Source: an uncultured Pseudomonadales bacterium (GTDB lineage: Bacteria; Pseudomonadota; Gammaproteobacteria; Pseudomonadales; Azotimanducaceae). Taken from it: a DNA stretch of 38,886 nt. Position 1 is the stretch's first letter; every line of letters begins with the position of its first letter. Below the pieces are notes generated by a model. That model saw only the letters and a list, made by a program, of their open reading frames with translations, had not been told where the DNA came from and made no database searches. Where the stretch lies: contig CALIKQ010000005.1 in NCBI GenBank assembly GCA_938017975.1, positions 93,429-132,314 of the forward strand, in the 5' to 3' direction. Shown here in pieces: positions 17,154 through 25,934 of the stretch. The position numbers and the translations under genes were made by a program.

Positions 17154-18652
17154 ATCGATCCAGCCTCTTGACTTAAGAGGTACTCGGTCAATAACGCAAC
17201 CGGTCTTCCGGTTGACCCTTTTTTGACGCCAGCCCATTTAAAGGACGTGCCTGCGATATCCATGTGCGCCCAGCGATATTTCCTGGTAAAACGCGCTAGG
17301 AAACAAGCAGCAGTGATACTACCAGCCTCTTTGCCGCCAATGTTCTGCATGTCCGCGAAGGCGCTGTTGATTTGAGGTTGATAGGATTCCCATATCGGCA
17401 GCCGCCAAGCTCTATCGCGGGTTTGCTCACCCGCTGCAATTAATGCGTTGGCGACTGCATCGTCATTGGCAAAAATCGCGGAGGCCTGGCTACCGAGCGC
17501 CACAATACATGCGCCGGTTAATGTGGCGACGTCGACTACCGTCTCGGGATTGAATCTTTCGATATAGGTCAAAGCGTCACAGAGAACGAGTCGACCCTCA
17601 GCGTCTGTATTTAATATTTCAACGGTTTGGCCAGACATCGAGGTTACGATATCGCCAGGTTTTGACGCGCGCGCCGATGGCATATTTTCTGCGGCCGCCA
17701 TCACAGCCACAACATTCATCTTTGGCCCGACTTCGGCAATGGTTTGCAGCGTTCCATAGACCGTCGCAGCGCCACACATGTCGTAAATCATCTCCCACAT
17801 TCCAGCGCCCCCTTTGAGACTGATGCCGCCGCTGTCGAAGGTAATTCCCTTGCCGACGATGACATGAGGTTTGACGTTGGAAGCTGCACCTTTGTACTGC
17901 ATCACGATCATTTTTCCTGGATTGTCGCTGCCTTTGCTGACGGACAAAAAGGCCCCCATTCCCAGTTTCTCCATTTGTTTCTCATCGAGTATGGTGGTGG
18001 TGATTCGGTCATAGCGTCGTGCGAGAGACCGCGCTTGTTTGGCCAGATAATTTGGGGTGCAGATGTTTGAGGGCGCATTCCCAAGATCTTTTGCAGCGGA
18101 TTTCCCGATGGCAAGGGCTTGCCCGAGTTTTGCACCTCGACGGAGGGCTTTGAGCTGCTTGTCGGCTCCCATGAGCTCTATTCGCTGCAACGTCTGGACA
18201 GCCCGGTTCTTTTTATTGCCTTTCATATCCAGATATTGATAAAAAACATCCGAGAAACATTCTGCGATTTTTGATGCGAGCCAAGACTCATCTCTTCCTT
18301 TAGGCTTTAGTCCGTCGAGATCAACGTTCAGTTTTTTGATCGTTAACTGCCGCGAAGCGTTTGCCAATCCTGAGAGCGCTGAGACACAAGCATCGGGATC
18401 GAATTTATCTCTAGTGCCCAGGCCTAAAATTAAGCAGCGCTCGATCTGGGTTGCGTTGAGATCATGGAGCACTAACGTCTCACCAACCTTGGCTTTAAAA
18501 TCGTTTCGCTTGAGAATTTTGGATAACTGCCCACCGCTTTTGCGATCGATCTGTTTCGCAAGGCGTGACAAGCTTTGATCATCGAAAATGGCTAAGACTA
18601 AACAGGAGGTTTGCGTTGAGGGCAGATTGCTGGGTTTGACTGATAACTGCAT
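17150..18652 (-). CDS. pepA: Leucyl aminopeptidase (M17 family)
   Basis: A cytosolic two-metal aminopeptidase releasing N-terminal residues from peptides; in E. coli PepA also binds DNA. 500 residues. The metal-site motifs are GKGITFDSGGISLK and NTDAEGRLVLCDALTY, the M17 signature, with the conserved Lys, Asp and Glu ligands visible. The N-terminal macro-like domain covers about 1-165. The open frame extends to 18715, but ATG 18652 has AAGGAA six bases upstream and begins MQLSVKPSN, the expected N-terminus. It is divergent from lptF, as in many gammaproteobacteria, and overlaps holC by four bases. Confidence 0.95.
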   Translation of the reverse strand: MQLSVKPSNLPSTQTSCLVLAIFDDQSLSRLAKQIDRKSGGQLSKILKRNDFKAKVGETLVLHDLNATQIERCLILGLGTRDKFDPDACVSALSGLANASRQLTIKKLNVDLDGLKPKGRDESWLASKIAECFSDVFYQYLDMKGNKKNRAVQTLQRIELMGADKQLKALRRGAKLGQALAIGKSAAKDLGNAPSNICTPNYLAKQARSLARRYDRITTTILDEKQMEKLGMGAFLSVSKGSDNPGKMIVMQYKGAASNVKPHVIVGKGITFDSGGISLKGGAGMWEMIYDMCGAATVYGTLQTIAEVGPKMNVVAVMAAAENMPSARASKPGDIVTSMSGQTVEILNTDAEGRLVLCDALTYIERFNPETVVDVATLTGACIVALGSQASAIFANDDAVANALIAAGEQTRDRAWRLPIWESYQPQINSAFADMQNIGGKEAGSITAACFLARFTRKYRWAHMDIAGTSFKWAGVKKGSTGRPVALLTEYLLSQEAGSI

Positions 18653-18689
18653 GGAATTTCCTTGGCTAAGCTTGAACAAAAAGATTCTA

Positions 18690-18707
18690 CAATGATTATA
18701 CTCATTG
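18690..18707 (-). promoter_or_regulatory. Candidate pepA -10 box inside an operator-like palindrome
   Basis: CAATGA, six bases, TCATTG is a perfect interrupted palindrome in the 79-base gap between pepA and lptF. On the - strand the middle contains TATAAT (18700-18695), 43 bases before the pepA ATG. No good -35 is seen. A protein binding the palindrome would cover the pepA -10 box. Confidence 0.4.
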
Positions 18708-18731
18708 TGAGTCACGCATAATCTAAAACTT

Positions 18732-19853
18732 ATGATTCTGTTTCGTTACCTTTCTAGAGAAGTTTTTCAGGCCATGGCAATCATCGCTTTTGTTGTTTTT
18801 ATGATTGCGGCGGGTTCTCGATTGGCGCGTTACCTCTCAGATGCTGCATCGGGTGCTTTGAGCGGCGAGCTGGTCGGTTGGCTATTGCTGTATCGGCTGC
18901 CAGGTTTTTTGGAGCTGATCCTGCCGATCAGTTTTTTTTTAGCCATCATGCTCGCTCATGGACGACTCCACGTCGATCATGAGATTCAGGTGCTTTCTAG
19001 TGCGGGGTTCGGAGAATCGAGACTCATCCGGCTAACCATGGTTCAAGCCTTGTTTGTCATGGCGCTCACAGCGCTCGTCGTATTTTGGCTGCGACCGGCG
19101 GCAGAGACAGGCATTCAGCAGGTTCGAGCAGACCAAAAATCGATGACCGAATTTGATTTGCTCATTCCAGGCCGGTTCCAGGCCTTGAGCTCTGGAGAGC
19201 GCGTAACCTATGTGCAATCGATGACAGAAGATCAGCGATTGGGGAACATATTTATTACTGAGCGTGAGCGAGATCAAGACCGCTCGAATCCTGATGTGGT
19301 TACTATGGTCGCCGAAGCCGGGGAGACTCGCATTGACGCTTCTGGTAATCGATTTTTAGTGTTGAGAAATGGAAGTCGGTATCAGTTGTCTGAATCGAGA
19401 GGCGCCAAGCAGGTCATTGTATTTAAGGAATTTGGTCAGCGGCTCGCTCGACATCGTTACGATATTAATCGGCTTGCAGTAAAAGAACAGTCTATGCTGG
19501 CACTCGTCGCTTTGGGGTCAGCCGAGGCATGGGCAGAGGTCCAGTGGCGATTCAGTTTGATTATGATGATTCCAATTCTCGTTTTGCTGGCCATCCCTTT
19601 GGGACGCGTGGAACCCAGAGAGGGTCGTTTTGCACGGATCGCGCCGGGCGTAATTTTATGTTTTTTGTATCTGGTATTGCTTTCCGGCGCTCGCTCGGCT
19701 GTTGAATCGGGTCAGCTCCCTGTTCTCCCTGGGCTTCTGTCTGTCCACCTTGGGTTTCTGTTGTTAGCGCTCATCTTGGCCAAACCTTTTGGCAGAGGGA
19801 GGTTGTTTAGTACTGGTGCGAGTCGCGGCAGCCGCGAGGGCCGCGCGCCATGA
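18732..19853 (+). CDS. lptF: LPS export ABC transporter permease LptF
   Basis: An inner-membrane permease subunit of the LptBFG complex, which extracts lipopolysaccharide toward LptC and LptA. 373 residues, of the YjgP/YjgQ family. The first membrane segment is in RYLSREVFQAMAIIAFVVFM. More follow at about 50-75 and 100-120, then a periplasmic beta-jellyroll-like region at about 130-265, then three segments at the C-terminal end. It overlaps lptG by four bases (ATGA at 19850). The order pepA-divergent-lptFG supports the call. The C-terminal tail (GASRGSREGRAP) is basic and cytoplasmic. Confidence 0.93.
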   Translation: MILFRYLSREVFQAMAIIAFVVFMIAAGSRLARYLSDAASGALSGELVGWLLLYRLPGFLELILPISFFLAIMLAHGRLHVDHEIQVLSSAGFGESRLIRLTMVQALFVMALTALVVFWLRPAAETGIQQVRADQKSMTEFDLLIPGRFQALSSGERVTYVQSMTEDQRLGNIFITERERDQDRSNPDVVTMVAEAGETRIDASGNRFLVLRNGSRYQLSESRGAKQVIVFKEFGQRLARHRYDINRLAVKEQSMLALVALGSAEAWAEVQWRFSLIMMIPILVLLAIPLGRVEPREGRFARIAPGVILCFLYLVLLSGARSAVESGQLPVLPGLLSVHLGFLLLALILAKPFGRGRLFSTGASRGSREGRAP

Positions 19854-20926
19854 TCACGCAATTAATGCGGTACGTCGGATTAGAAGTGCTGAGTGCGATT
19901 CTGCTAGCTTCTTTTGCCCTGGTTGGGCTGCTGGCTGTTTTTACGGTTTTGGAAGAGGTTCAAGACTTTCGCAATCAGTATTACTTTGTTGAGGCGCTTA
20001 AGTTTGTGGGCTTAAGTCTGCCCAGGCTTTTCTACGAGACCATTCCCTTCAGCGTATTGATTGGCGGTTTAGTCGGTTTGGGTGGCTTGGCCGCCCGTAG
20101 CGAGCTTCTAATGATGCGAGCGGCCGGCATCTCGGTGTTTAGAATTCTGGGTTATGCCATTTTGCCAGCCCTCGCTTTTGCACTCGTTGGAACTGTGCTG
20201 GGTGAATTTTTGCTCCCCAGCGCTGAGCGGGAAGCGCGACTTGGGCGTCAGCAGGCGAGAGCCCAGACAGAGACGATCGCACCTGAGTTCGGAGTCTGGA
20301 CACGAGACGGTGAGGCATTTTTGCATCTTGATGCTGTTAGAAATGACCAGATCAGTGGGCTAGAGTGGTTCGTCTTTAATGATCAGCAATCCTTATTGCT
20401 GCGCAGGACAGCAGATCGCGCGCAGTATATCGAGGAGGACGGCAATGGGGTTTGGGAGATGACCCACGTGATCGAAACTCGCTTTCTGCCTGAGGGCAGT
20501 CAATCAGCGTATTGGGAGACGAAGCGTTGGGCCACCGCAATGACGCCGATGTCATTGGGGAGTGAGCTCCTGGTTCAGCCTGAGAGGATGTCCGTTCAAT
20601 CTTTGTTCCAAAAAATTGAGGTTTTGGAATCTCAGGACCTTAACAGTGAGGCATTTAGGTTGGGATTTTGGGCCAAGGTCTTTCAGCCTTTTGTCGCGCT
20701 AGGACTTTTGGTGCTTGCGGCTTCCGCGGTCTTTGGTCCGCTGCGAGAAACGTCTGTTGGGATGAGAATTTTCGCTGGTCTCGTGGTCGGTGTTTTATTT
20801 AAATTTATTCAGGACCTTCTTGCACCGCTGTGCTTGGTCTACGGTGTGTCACCCATTCTGGCGATATTATTACCAGTGCTGGTGTGTGCTGGCATTGGTG
20901 GCTGGCAACTACGACGGGTTCTCTAA
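19850..20926 (+). CDS. lptG: LPS export ABC transporter permease LptG
   Basis: The second LptBFG permease subunit. 358 residues with the same plan as LptF: membrane helices at about 12-32, 55-80 and 100-125, a periplasmic domain at about 130-260, and C-terminal helices from about 275 (FWAKVFQPFVALGLLVLAASAVFG). RYVGLEVLSAILLASFALVGLL at the start and MTPMSLGSELLVQPERMS before the last helices fit LptG. The start is fixed by the ATGA overlap with lptF. The stop shares four bases (CTAA) with the stop of the convergent RDD gene, which leaves no room for a separate terminator. Confidence 0.93.
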   Translation: MITQLMRYVGLEVLSAILLASFALVGLLAVFTVLEEVQDFRNQYYFVEALKFVGLSLPRLFYETIPFSVLIGGLVGLGGLAARSELLMMRAAGISVFRILGYAILPALAFALVGTVLGEFLLPSAEREARLGRQQARAQTETIAPEFGVWTRDGEAFLHLDAVRNDQISGLEWFVFNDQQSLLLRRTADRAQYIEEDGNGVWEMTHVIETRFLPEGSQSAYWETKRWATAMTPMSLGSELLVQPERMSVQSLFQKIEVLESQDLNSEAFRLGFWAKVFQPFVALGLLVLAASAVFGPLRETSVGMRIFAGLVVGVLFKFIQDLLAPLCLVYGVSPILAILLPVLVCAGIGGWQLRRVL

Positions 20927-21408
20927 CTTTTTTTGGTTTGCTTTGGAAGTTGGATTACCCTGGTTTTTGAGAGCAGATCGTGGAGCGCGGCGCGTTCAGG
21001 GTTCACCAAAACCCAGAGGAGACCAATACCCAAGCACCCCACGGACGGAGTCGCAGTGAGAAATCGTAGCATGGCTTTTCTGCGATTGAGGATGTCGCCC
21101 GATTCACTGACCACTTGCAGCCGCCAGACTTGCATTCCCAAGGTTTGGCCCCTAAAGCTCCAAAAATAGATATAGAAGGCGAGCAGCTCGAGATAAAGAA
21201 AAGCCTGGTAGAGAGGGCCGGTCAGCCCTTCACCAAGGTCTGTTACCGCGACTAAGAGCAAACTGCTTAGCATCCAAATCGCCACTACTAAAAAACTATC
21301 GTAGATCAACGCTGCAATTCTTACTAAAAGGCGTGCATTCGGTTGCGATAGTCTTTCGGCTCGGAGGCTCTCCTGTGTTTGAGAGGTGGTTGTAGATTTA
21401 GCGCTCAT
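20923..21408 (-). CDS. RDD-family membrane protein
   Basis: A small (161 residues) inner-membrane protein of the RDD family. The N-terminal segment NARLLVRIAALIYDSFLVVA carries the Arg and Asp positions, and the second conserved part is GQTLGMQVWRLQVV, then ERAALHDLLSKTRVI. Three hydrophobic stretches lie at about 30-55, 65-85 and 110-135. Some RDD proteins are reported as sodium/proton antiporters, but most are uncharacterised. It is the last gene of the five-gene run starting at 24388, with a 75-base gap from the thioesterase, and overlaps lptG tail to tail. Confidence 0.85.
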   Translation of the reverse strand: MSAKSTTTSQTQESLRAERLSQPNARLLVRIAALIYDSFLVVAIWMLSSLLLVAVTDLGEGLTGPLYQAFLYLELLAFYIYFWSFRGQTLGMQVWRLQVVSESGDILNRRKAMLRFLTATPSVGCLGIGLLWVLVNPERAALHDLLSKTRVIQLPKQTKKS

Positions 21409-21483
21409 GAACTTCCCTGTCCGGATCGTGGGTTTCGGGATGAAAAGATAATGGTCTCTGCATGAGGCTGCTCAGATGTGGCG

Positions 21484-21915
21484 TCACTCGGATGTGATCA
21501 TGAACGTTGCTTCGCACTGAGCAACCAAAATTGCGCTATCTGAGCGTCTCATTTCAGCGCCGATCACTGCCATTTTACCGCGTTGTTTGATGCACCAGCT
21601 TTTAACGTCAACCTTCGTTCCCGTGGGCAAAGGCGATTTGTATCTCAGGTCGCACTTAGCAGTAACCGCCCGTTGACCCCTTAGGAACAGCCAATTGGCC
21701 ATGACATCATCCAACACACTAAAAATAATACCGCCATGGGTGACACCGGCAAAGCCGCAATGATGGGCCTTGGGTGTAAAGCTTGAACAGCAAAAGTCTC
21801 CAACCAATTCGAATCTCAATTGCAGGCCTTCAGGGTTGTTCGGGCCGCAAACAAAACAGGTGTTGGCATCACTGAATAGCGTCGCGCTAGATTCGGTGTT
21901 GGATTCTTGATCCAT
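21484..21915 (-). CDS. PaaI-type hotdog-fold thioesterase
   Basis: A 143-residue hotdog-fold protein, probably hydrolysing an acyl-CoA. The motif HHCGFAGVTHGGIIFSVLDD near 54-73 is the HGG(I/V) helix signature of PaaI/YbgC-like enzymes. A CFVCGPNNPEGLQLRF start is found in a subgroup of these. Start: the frame is open from GTG 21924, but ATG 21915 with GAG about eight bases upstream is preferred. It lies 37 bases after the HpcH/HpaI gene in the same operon. The substrate is unknown; the neighbours suggest a carboxylate or lipid intermediate. Confidence 0.83.
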   Translation of the reverse strand: MDQESNTESSATLFSDANTCFVCGPNNPEGLQLRFELVGDFCCSSFTPKAHHCGFAGVTHGGIIFSVLDDVMANWLFLRGQRAVTAKCDLRYKSPLPTGTKVDVKSWCIKQRGKMAVIGAEMRRSDSAILVAQCEATFMITSE

Positions 21916-21952
21916 AATGTTCACTCATTTAGAAGGATTGAAAATAGAAGGA

Positions 21953-22753
21953 CTAGTAAAATTTCCCTGATTCTTTGGACGATTGGCTTGCCTCTGGGTT
22001 GCGTGCAGCTTTGAGTTCTCTACGGGCAAGACGGGCCATAAATGCGCTGTCTTGGCCCAGAGTGACCATCTGAAATCCCTGATCTAAGAAGCGTCGAGTG
22101 TATTGTAAAGATCCAGTGTGGATTCCTGCGGCCACCCCGTGCTTTTGGCAGGCTTCAAAAATGCGCGTCACTGCAGCGACATGAACGGGGTCATCATTAT
22201 CGCCGGTTGGCGTGAGTTCGAGAGCAAAAGCAAGGTCAGCGGGTCCGATGTACGCCGCATCAACTCCGGGTGTCGAAAGAATCTCGTCAAGATTATCGAG
22301 CGCCTCCCTGGTCTCGATCATGACGATGCAGGCGATTTGAGCATTGGCCTCGTTTAAGTAGCCGGGCCCGGCGTAGAGGCTTGCACGCACGGGACCAAAG
22401 GAGCGAATGCCTTGCGGCGGATAGCGACAAGCTGCAACCGCTTGTTCGGCCTCGCTGCGATTGTTAACCAGGGGTACGATCACGCCGTAGGCGCCTGCAT
22501 CAAGGGCTTTCATGATTTCATAAGGTTCGTTCCAAGGGACGCGAACAATGGGAATCGTGTCGGTTGTCGAAATCGCCGGAAGCATTGTCTTGATGTCGCT
22601 GTAGTCCAGCATGCCATGCTGCATGTCGAGGCAGAGCCAGTCGAAGCCAACCTGGGCCATGGTTTCTGCTGTGAAGCTAGAGTCTATACCCAGCCAACCG
22701 CCAATGGTCTTCTCCCCGGAGCGCCAAGCTTTTAAGACGTGATTTTCTCGCAT
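21953..22753 (-). CDS. HpcH/HpaI-family aldolase
   Basis: A 266-residue metal-dependent class II aldolase related to HpaI and GarL, which cleave 4-hydroxy-2-oxo acids to pyruvate plus an aldehyde. Seen in order: GWLGIDSSFTAETMAQVGFD, then DMQHGMLDYSD, VRVPWNEPYEIMKALDAGAYG, the CIVMIETREALDNLDEI segment with the metal-ligand Glu, then VDAAYIGPADLAF with the ligand Asp. The start ATG overlaps the end of plsC by 22 bases, so the two are probably coupled. The exact substrate cannot be read. The basic tail after residue 240 may be disordered. Confidence 0.87.
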   Translation of the reverse strand: MRENHVLKAWRSGEKTIGGWLGIDSSFTAETMAQVGFDWLCLDMQHGMLDYSDIKTMLPAISTTDTIPIVRVPWNEPYEIMKALDAGAYGVIVPLVNNRSEAEQAVAACRYPPQGIRSFGPVRASLYAGPGYLNEANAQIACIVMIETREALDNLDEILSTPGVDAAYIGPADLAFALELTPTGDNDDPVHVAAVTRIFEACQKHGVAAGIHTGSLQYTRRFLDQGFQMVTLGQDSAFMARLARRELKAARNPEASQSSKESGKFY

Positions 22754-23514
22754 GATAATTCTGCATCCTCTGGTTTAGGCATGGTGTGATCGAAAGCAGG
22801 CTGACGTCGAATGATTGCTTCCGTATTGTTCGAAAGCTCGGCGACGTCGTGACTGGTCATTCCAACTGTTTGCAGTTCTGGATGAATTTGCAGTGTGACA
22901 CATCCCGGCTGCCAGTCTAGGGTGCTAGTTGGTAGCATGTTTCGCGTGCCCTCAATGGTGATCGGCAGAACTGGGATGGCCAAATCAACAGCCAGGCGAA
23001 AAGCGCCCTTTTTAAAAGGCAGGACGCTCCCATCGCTTGAGCGGGTCCCTTCTGGGAAAAACATAACGCTCATACCATCGGTGAGTTTAGCTGATGCATT
23101 TTGAATGCTCTCGACCGCCTGTGTTGAGTTTGACCGATCGATTAGAATGTGACCCATTGCAGCACAAGCACCGCCAATGACGGGCACGCGTCTCAACTCT
23201 TTTTTCATGACCCATTTCAGTTCAATCGGCAGATAACCATAAATGAGAAGAATGTCGAGCGCACTCTCATGGTTGGCCGTTAAGACGTAAGATTGCCGTG
23301 ATCTGATATGCTCAAGTCCTTCGACCTTGACCTGCATTCGCAGCACAATACTGTTGAGTTTTGCCCACATCACCGCCAGCGTGCGAGAGCCAAAATCTCC
23401 GAATCCCATGACCGAGATAGCGATCAGCGGTAGGCCAATCAGCAAGGTCGACAGCCCTAGAAAGGGGATTGCAACGAGCCATTGATAGCAGAGTCGAACG
23501 TACTTGTTTGTCAT
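22732..23514 (-). CDS. plsC: 1-acyl-sn-glycerol-3-phosphate acyltransferase (PlsC family)
   Basis: A membrane-bound acyltransferase making phosphatidate from lysophosphatidate. 260 residues. The family boxes are TANHESALDILLIYG (NHxxxxD form), HILIDRSN, and FFPEGTRSSDG near 150-162. A long hydrophobic segment at 10-35 (WLVAIPFLGLSTLLIGLPLI) anchors it. ATG 23514 is four bases after the dioxygenase stop; the open frame extends to 23610, but that part is inside the dioxygenase. A housekeeping plsC may exist elsewhere, so this could be a second copy with another acyl acceptor. Confidence 0.88.
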   Translation of the reverse strand: MTNKYVRLCYQWLVAIPFLGLSTLLIGLPLIAISVMGFGDFGSRTLAVMWAKLNSIVLRMQVKVEGLEHIRSRQSYVLTANHESALDILLIYGYLPIELKWVMKKELRRVPVIGGACAAMGHILIDRSNSTQAVESIQNASAKLTDGMSVMFFPEGTRSSDGSVLPFKKGAFRLAVDLAIPVLPITIEGTRNMLPTSTLDWQPGCVTLQIHPELQTVGMTSHDVAELSNNTEAIIRRQPAFDHTMPKPEDAELSCEKITS

Positions 23515-23518
23515 AACG

Positions 23519-24388
23519 TTAGACTTCTGTGGGGTCTTGCGTTTGATGGCTGGGGTTAACGGGTACCTCTCCGGCGACGGTAGTTCGCAACATCTCCCGA
23601 CGATGACCATGATAGTCTGATGTCGCGCAATGCTGAGTGCAACGATTGTCCCACATAACCAAAGTGTCAGGCGCCCAAGAGACTCGGCAGGTTAACGACG
23701 GCTGAATGATCCACTGGTTCAGGTAGTCAAGTAGGGGTTTGCTTTCGGCCTCTGTCATACCCTCAAAACGGATGGTGTAGGTCGGGTTGACCCAGAGAGC
23801 GGGCAAGGCAGTCTCCGGGTGGTAACGAATCACGGGATGTAACTGTTCTAGAGGTTCGGTCTTTTCCTTGTGGATGACCATATTTTCCAGATGTTGCCCT
23901 AGCGAACTCTTAGGGCCGTAAGAGCGAGTGGCGCTGTGAACGGCGCTGAGTGGGTCGAGTAGACTTTTTAGGCCTTGTGAAAGCGATTCATAAGCTTTGT
24001 AAAGATTCGCAAACAAAGTGTCGCCGCCCGCGGGCGGTGTTTCTTTTGCCAGAAGCAGGGTTCGGCTGGGGGGCATTGCTTGGAATGTGAAATCTGTATG
24101 CCACCCTGAGCCGAAGCTGATCGCGGACTGCTCTGTGGCCTCTTTAATAATCGGCACAACATCTGGATATTCCGGAAGCCCAGTGAGGTACGGCGTTTCT
24201 CCGGGTCCGCCAAGTTTTTGCGTGAGGTTCAACAGATCCTGTGGATCGAGGCGCTGGTCCCGAAAAACGAGCACGAGGTGTTGATGAAAGTATTCGTCGA
24301 GGGTGCAGACTTGATCAGAAGTGATCTGATTGAGGTCTAAACCAGAGATCTCGGCGCCGAGCGCGCCAGTGAGGGGAGTTGCTTTCAT
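23519..24388 (-). CDS. TauD/TfdA-family Fe(II)/2-oxoglutarate dioxygenase
   Basis: A 289-residue non-haem iron, 2-oxoglutarate-dependent hydroxylase. The iron ligands are H and D in GWHTDFTFQ and a distal H in CTQHCATSDYHGHRREMLR, where the closing R should bind 2-oxoglutarate. The N-terminus LTGALGAEISGLDLNQI is classic for TauD. Start: ATG 24388 with AAGGA just upstream, in preference to the open frame to 24442. It is the first gene of a tight five-gene run. Taurine is not certain as substrate, since many relatives act on other sulfonates, carnitine-like compounds or phenoxyacids. Confidence 0.87.
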   Translation of the reverse strand: MKATPLTGALGAEISGLDLNQITSDQVCTLDEYFHQHLVLVFRDQRLDPQDLLNLTQKLGGPGETPYLTGLPEYPDVVPIIKEATEQSAISFGSGWHTDFTFQAMPPSRTLLLAKETPPAGGDTLFANLYKAYESLSQGLKSLLDPLSAVHSATRSYGPKSSLGQHLENMVIHKEKTEPLEQLHPVIRYHPETALPALWVNPTYTIRFEGMTEAESKPLLDYLNQWIIQPSLTCRVSWAPDTLVMWDNRCTQHCATSDYHGHRREMLRTTVAGEVPVNPSHQTQDPTEV

Positions 24389-24790
24389 TGTGTCCTTCTT
24401 CTCATAACAGGATTTGCCTCTTACTCGTTTGAACGAAGTCATTTCATTCGACCCAATCCATCACTGAATAAGTCTGAGCGGCCTTCTGATATCGGTGCGC
24501 AGCGTTGGTGGGATTGTTTATTCAGGGATTGTGCCGAATTTTTGAACTTTTGACACTTGTTTTTGCGGTACTGCGGAAGTGCTTTTGGATTTGATGCAGA
24601 AATCGGGAGAGGAAGAAATATATATGTAATTAGTTACGTAATTAGTATAATAAAATCCAAATTTTAAAAATTGCCAATATCGGTCAAATTCCAAAACTTA
24701 AGACAGAAAAATTGAGGAAAAATCTGTCTCGGGGCTGGAGCAAGGCTAAACGAGATTCATGAGGCGTATGCAGATAAAAAGGGGCATCAG
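24389..24790. other. Intergenic region between dioxygenase and MarR-GNAT genes
   Basis: A gap of about 400 bases between divergent genes, with no plausible coding frame. The part from 24612 to 24720 is strikingly AT-rich relative to its surroundings and holds the operator-like promoter described separately. The left half should hold the dioxygenase promoter, but I see no clear hexamers there. Confidence 0.6.
24627..24651 (+). promoter_or_regulatory. Operator-like site and -10 box of the MarR-GNAT gene
   Basis: TAATTA, six bases (GTTACG), TAATTA at 24627-24644 is followed at once by TATAAT at 24646-24651, a perfect -10 hexamer. The repeat occupies the spacer and part of the -35 position, so a bound protein would block RNA polymerase. 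MarR proteins usually bind such 16-20-base palindromic sites, so autorepression is a fair inference. The leader to the GTG start would be about 135 bases. Confidence 0.5.
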
Positions 24791-25732
24791 GTGGATTCAT
24801 TGACAGAGAATCTTTCTTCCACAAATGGCTTTGCCGCGCTGCTTAAGCGCTACAAGGCGATTTGTGAAGCTTATGAAGCCAGGCAGCTTGTACCGCTCAA
24901 TTTGGATGCGATCAAGACAAGACTTGGATTGTCGCTCTATCGAAATGGACCCTTGTCGATTTCGGAGCTGAGCCTGATTTTAGGTGTCTCGCATCCGGCG
25001 ATTCTTAAAATTGCACGAGACTTTATTCACAACGAGTGGGTAGCAGACTACCGAGATCGACGTGATAAAAGACGACGTTTGTTAGCACTTACTAACAGCG
25101 GTGCTAGCTATTTCATGGGTGTATCTGCCCATGATGCGATTCGGAATCAGATGCTTCGTGCTCTTTCGGAAGCAGCAGGGGTTGACCAGGTGCTGATACG
25201 GCTAGAACGAGCGCTACAGGAGGAAAACTTAGAAGCTCGAGTGGGTAAAGCTCGTGATCGGGTTGAAATTAGACGCTACTCCGATACGGATCAATCAGAC
25301 TTTGAGCGTCTCAATCGTGCCTGGATTGAGCGTTACTTCTCGATCGAGGCGGAGGATCTGCGTATTTTTTCGAATCCAAGGCTAGAAATTATCCAACCAG
25401 GAGGGGAAATTTTCATGGCGGTTACTTCTGATGACCAAGTCGTCGGTACTTGTGCGGTCATGATAGCGGCGTCAAAAACTCGAGGGGAGTTGGCAAAAAT
25501 GGCTGTGCATCAACATTTTCAAGGACTCGGCATTGGGCGTCGCTTAGCTCAGGCAGCCATTTCGTGGGGTAAAAGCATGGGGCTGGAGAAAATCACGCTT
25601 GAGAGCAACCAGCGTCTTCGGGCGGCGCTGGCGCTTTATGAAAGTTTAGGCTTTGCGTATGTAGAATCATCGCCAGACAGCGAGTTTGCGCGGGCTGATG
25701 TATCGATGGTCCTAGTCTTGGAAGATATCTGA
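24791..25732 (+). CDS. MarR-type regulator fused to GNAT acetyltransferase
   Basis: A 313-residue two-domain protein. Residues about 20-140 are a MarR-like winged helix (ISELSLILGVSHPAILKIAR recognition region, then YRDRRDKRRRLLALTNSG wing). Residues about 158-313 are a GNAT acetyltransferase with the acetyl-CoA pyrophosphate loop HQHFQGLGIGRRLAQAAI and the C-terminal NQRLRAALALYESLGF. Such fusions are widespread but little studied, and they may sense or modify a small amine or a protein. Start is GTG 24791 with AGGGG upstream. It is divergent from the dioxygenase operon, which makes that operon a possible target. Confidence 0.88.
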   Translation: MDSLTENLSSTNGFAALLKRYKAICEAYEARQLVPLNLDAIKTRLGLSLYRNGPLSISELSLILGVSHPAILKIARDFIHNEWVADYRDRRDKRRRLLALTNSGASYFMGVSAHDAIRNQMLRALSEAAGVDQVLIRLERALQEENLEARVGKARDRVEIRRYSDTDQSDFERLNRAWIERYFSIEAEDLRIFSNPRLEIIQPGGEIFMAVTSDDQVVGTCAVMIAASKTRGELAKMAVHQHFQGLGIGRRLAQAAISWGKSMGLEKITLESNQRLRAALALYESLGFAYVESSPDSEFARADVSMVLVLEDI

Positions 25733-25934
25733 GGTTTCCTGCGTATGATCGATCGTCAGCTTAAGGTGAATTTTGATTTTGTGCTCTGACGCTTTTGTTT
25801 TGCCTGATAAGACAAACTAAATCGCAGGTTCAGTTTAAGCCGCGGTTTTGGAAGTTCTCAAGCGCTGGAGAGTCGCGCGCTACGCTTCTGGTGTTAAGCT
25901 TCTGTAGTCAGTCAGTGTCTTGGAGCATTAAACA

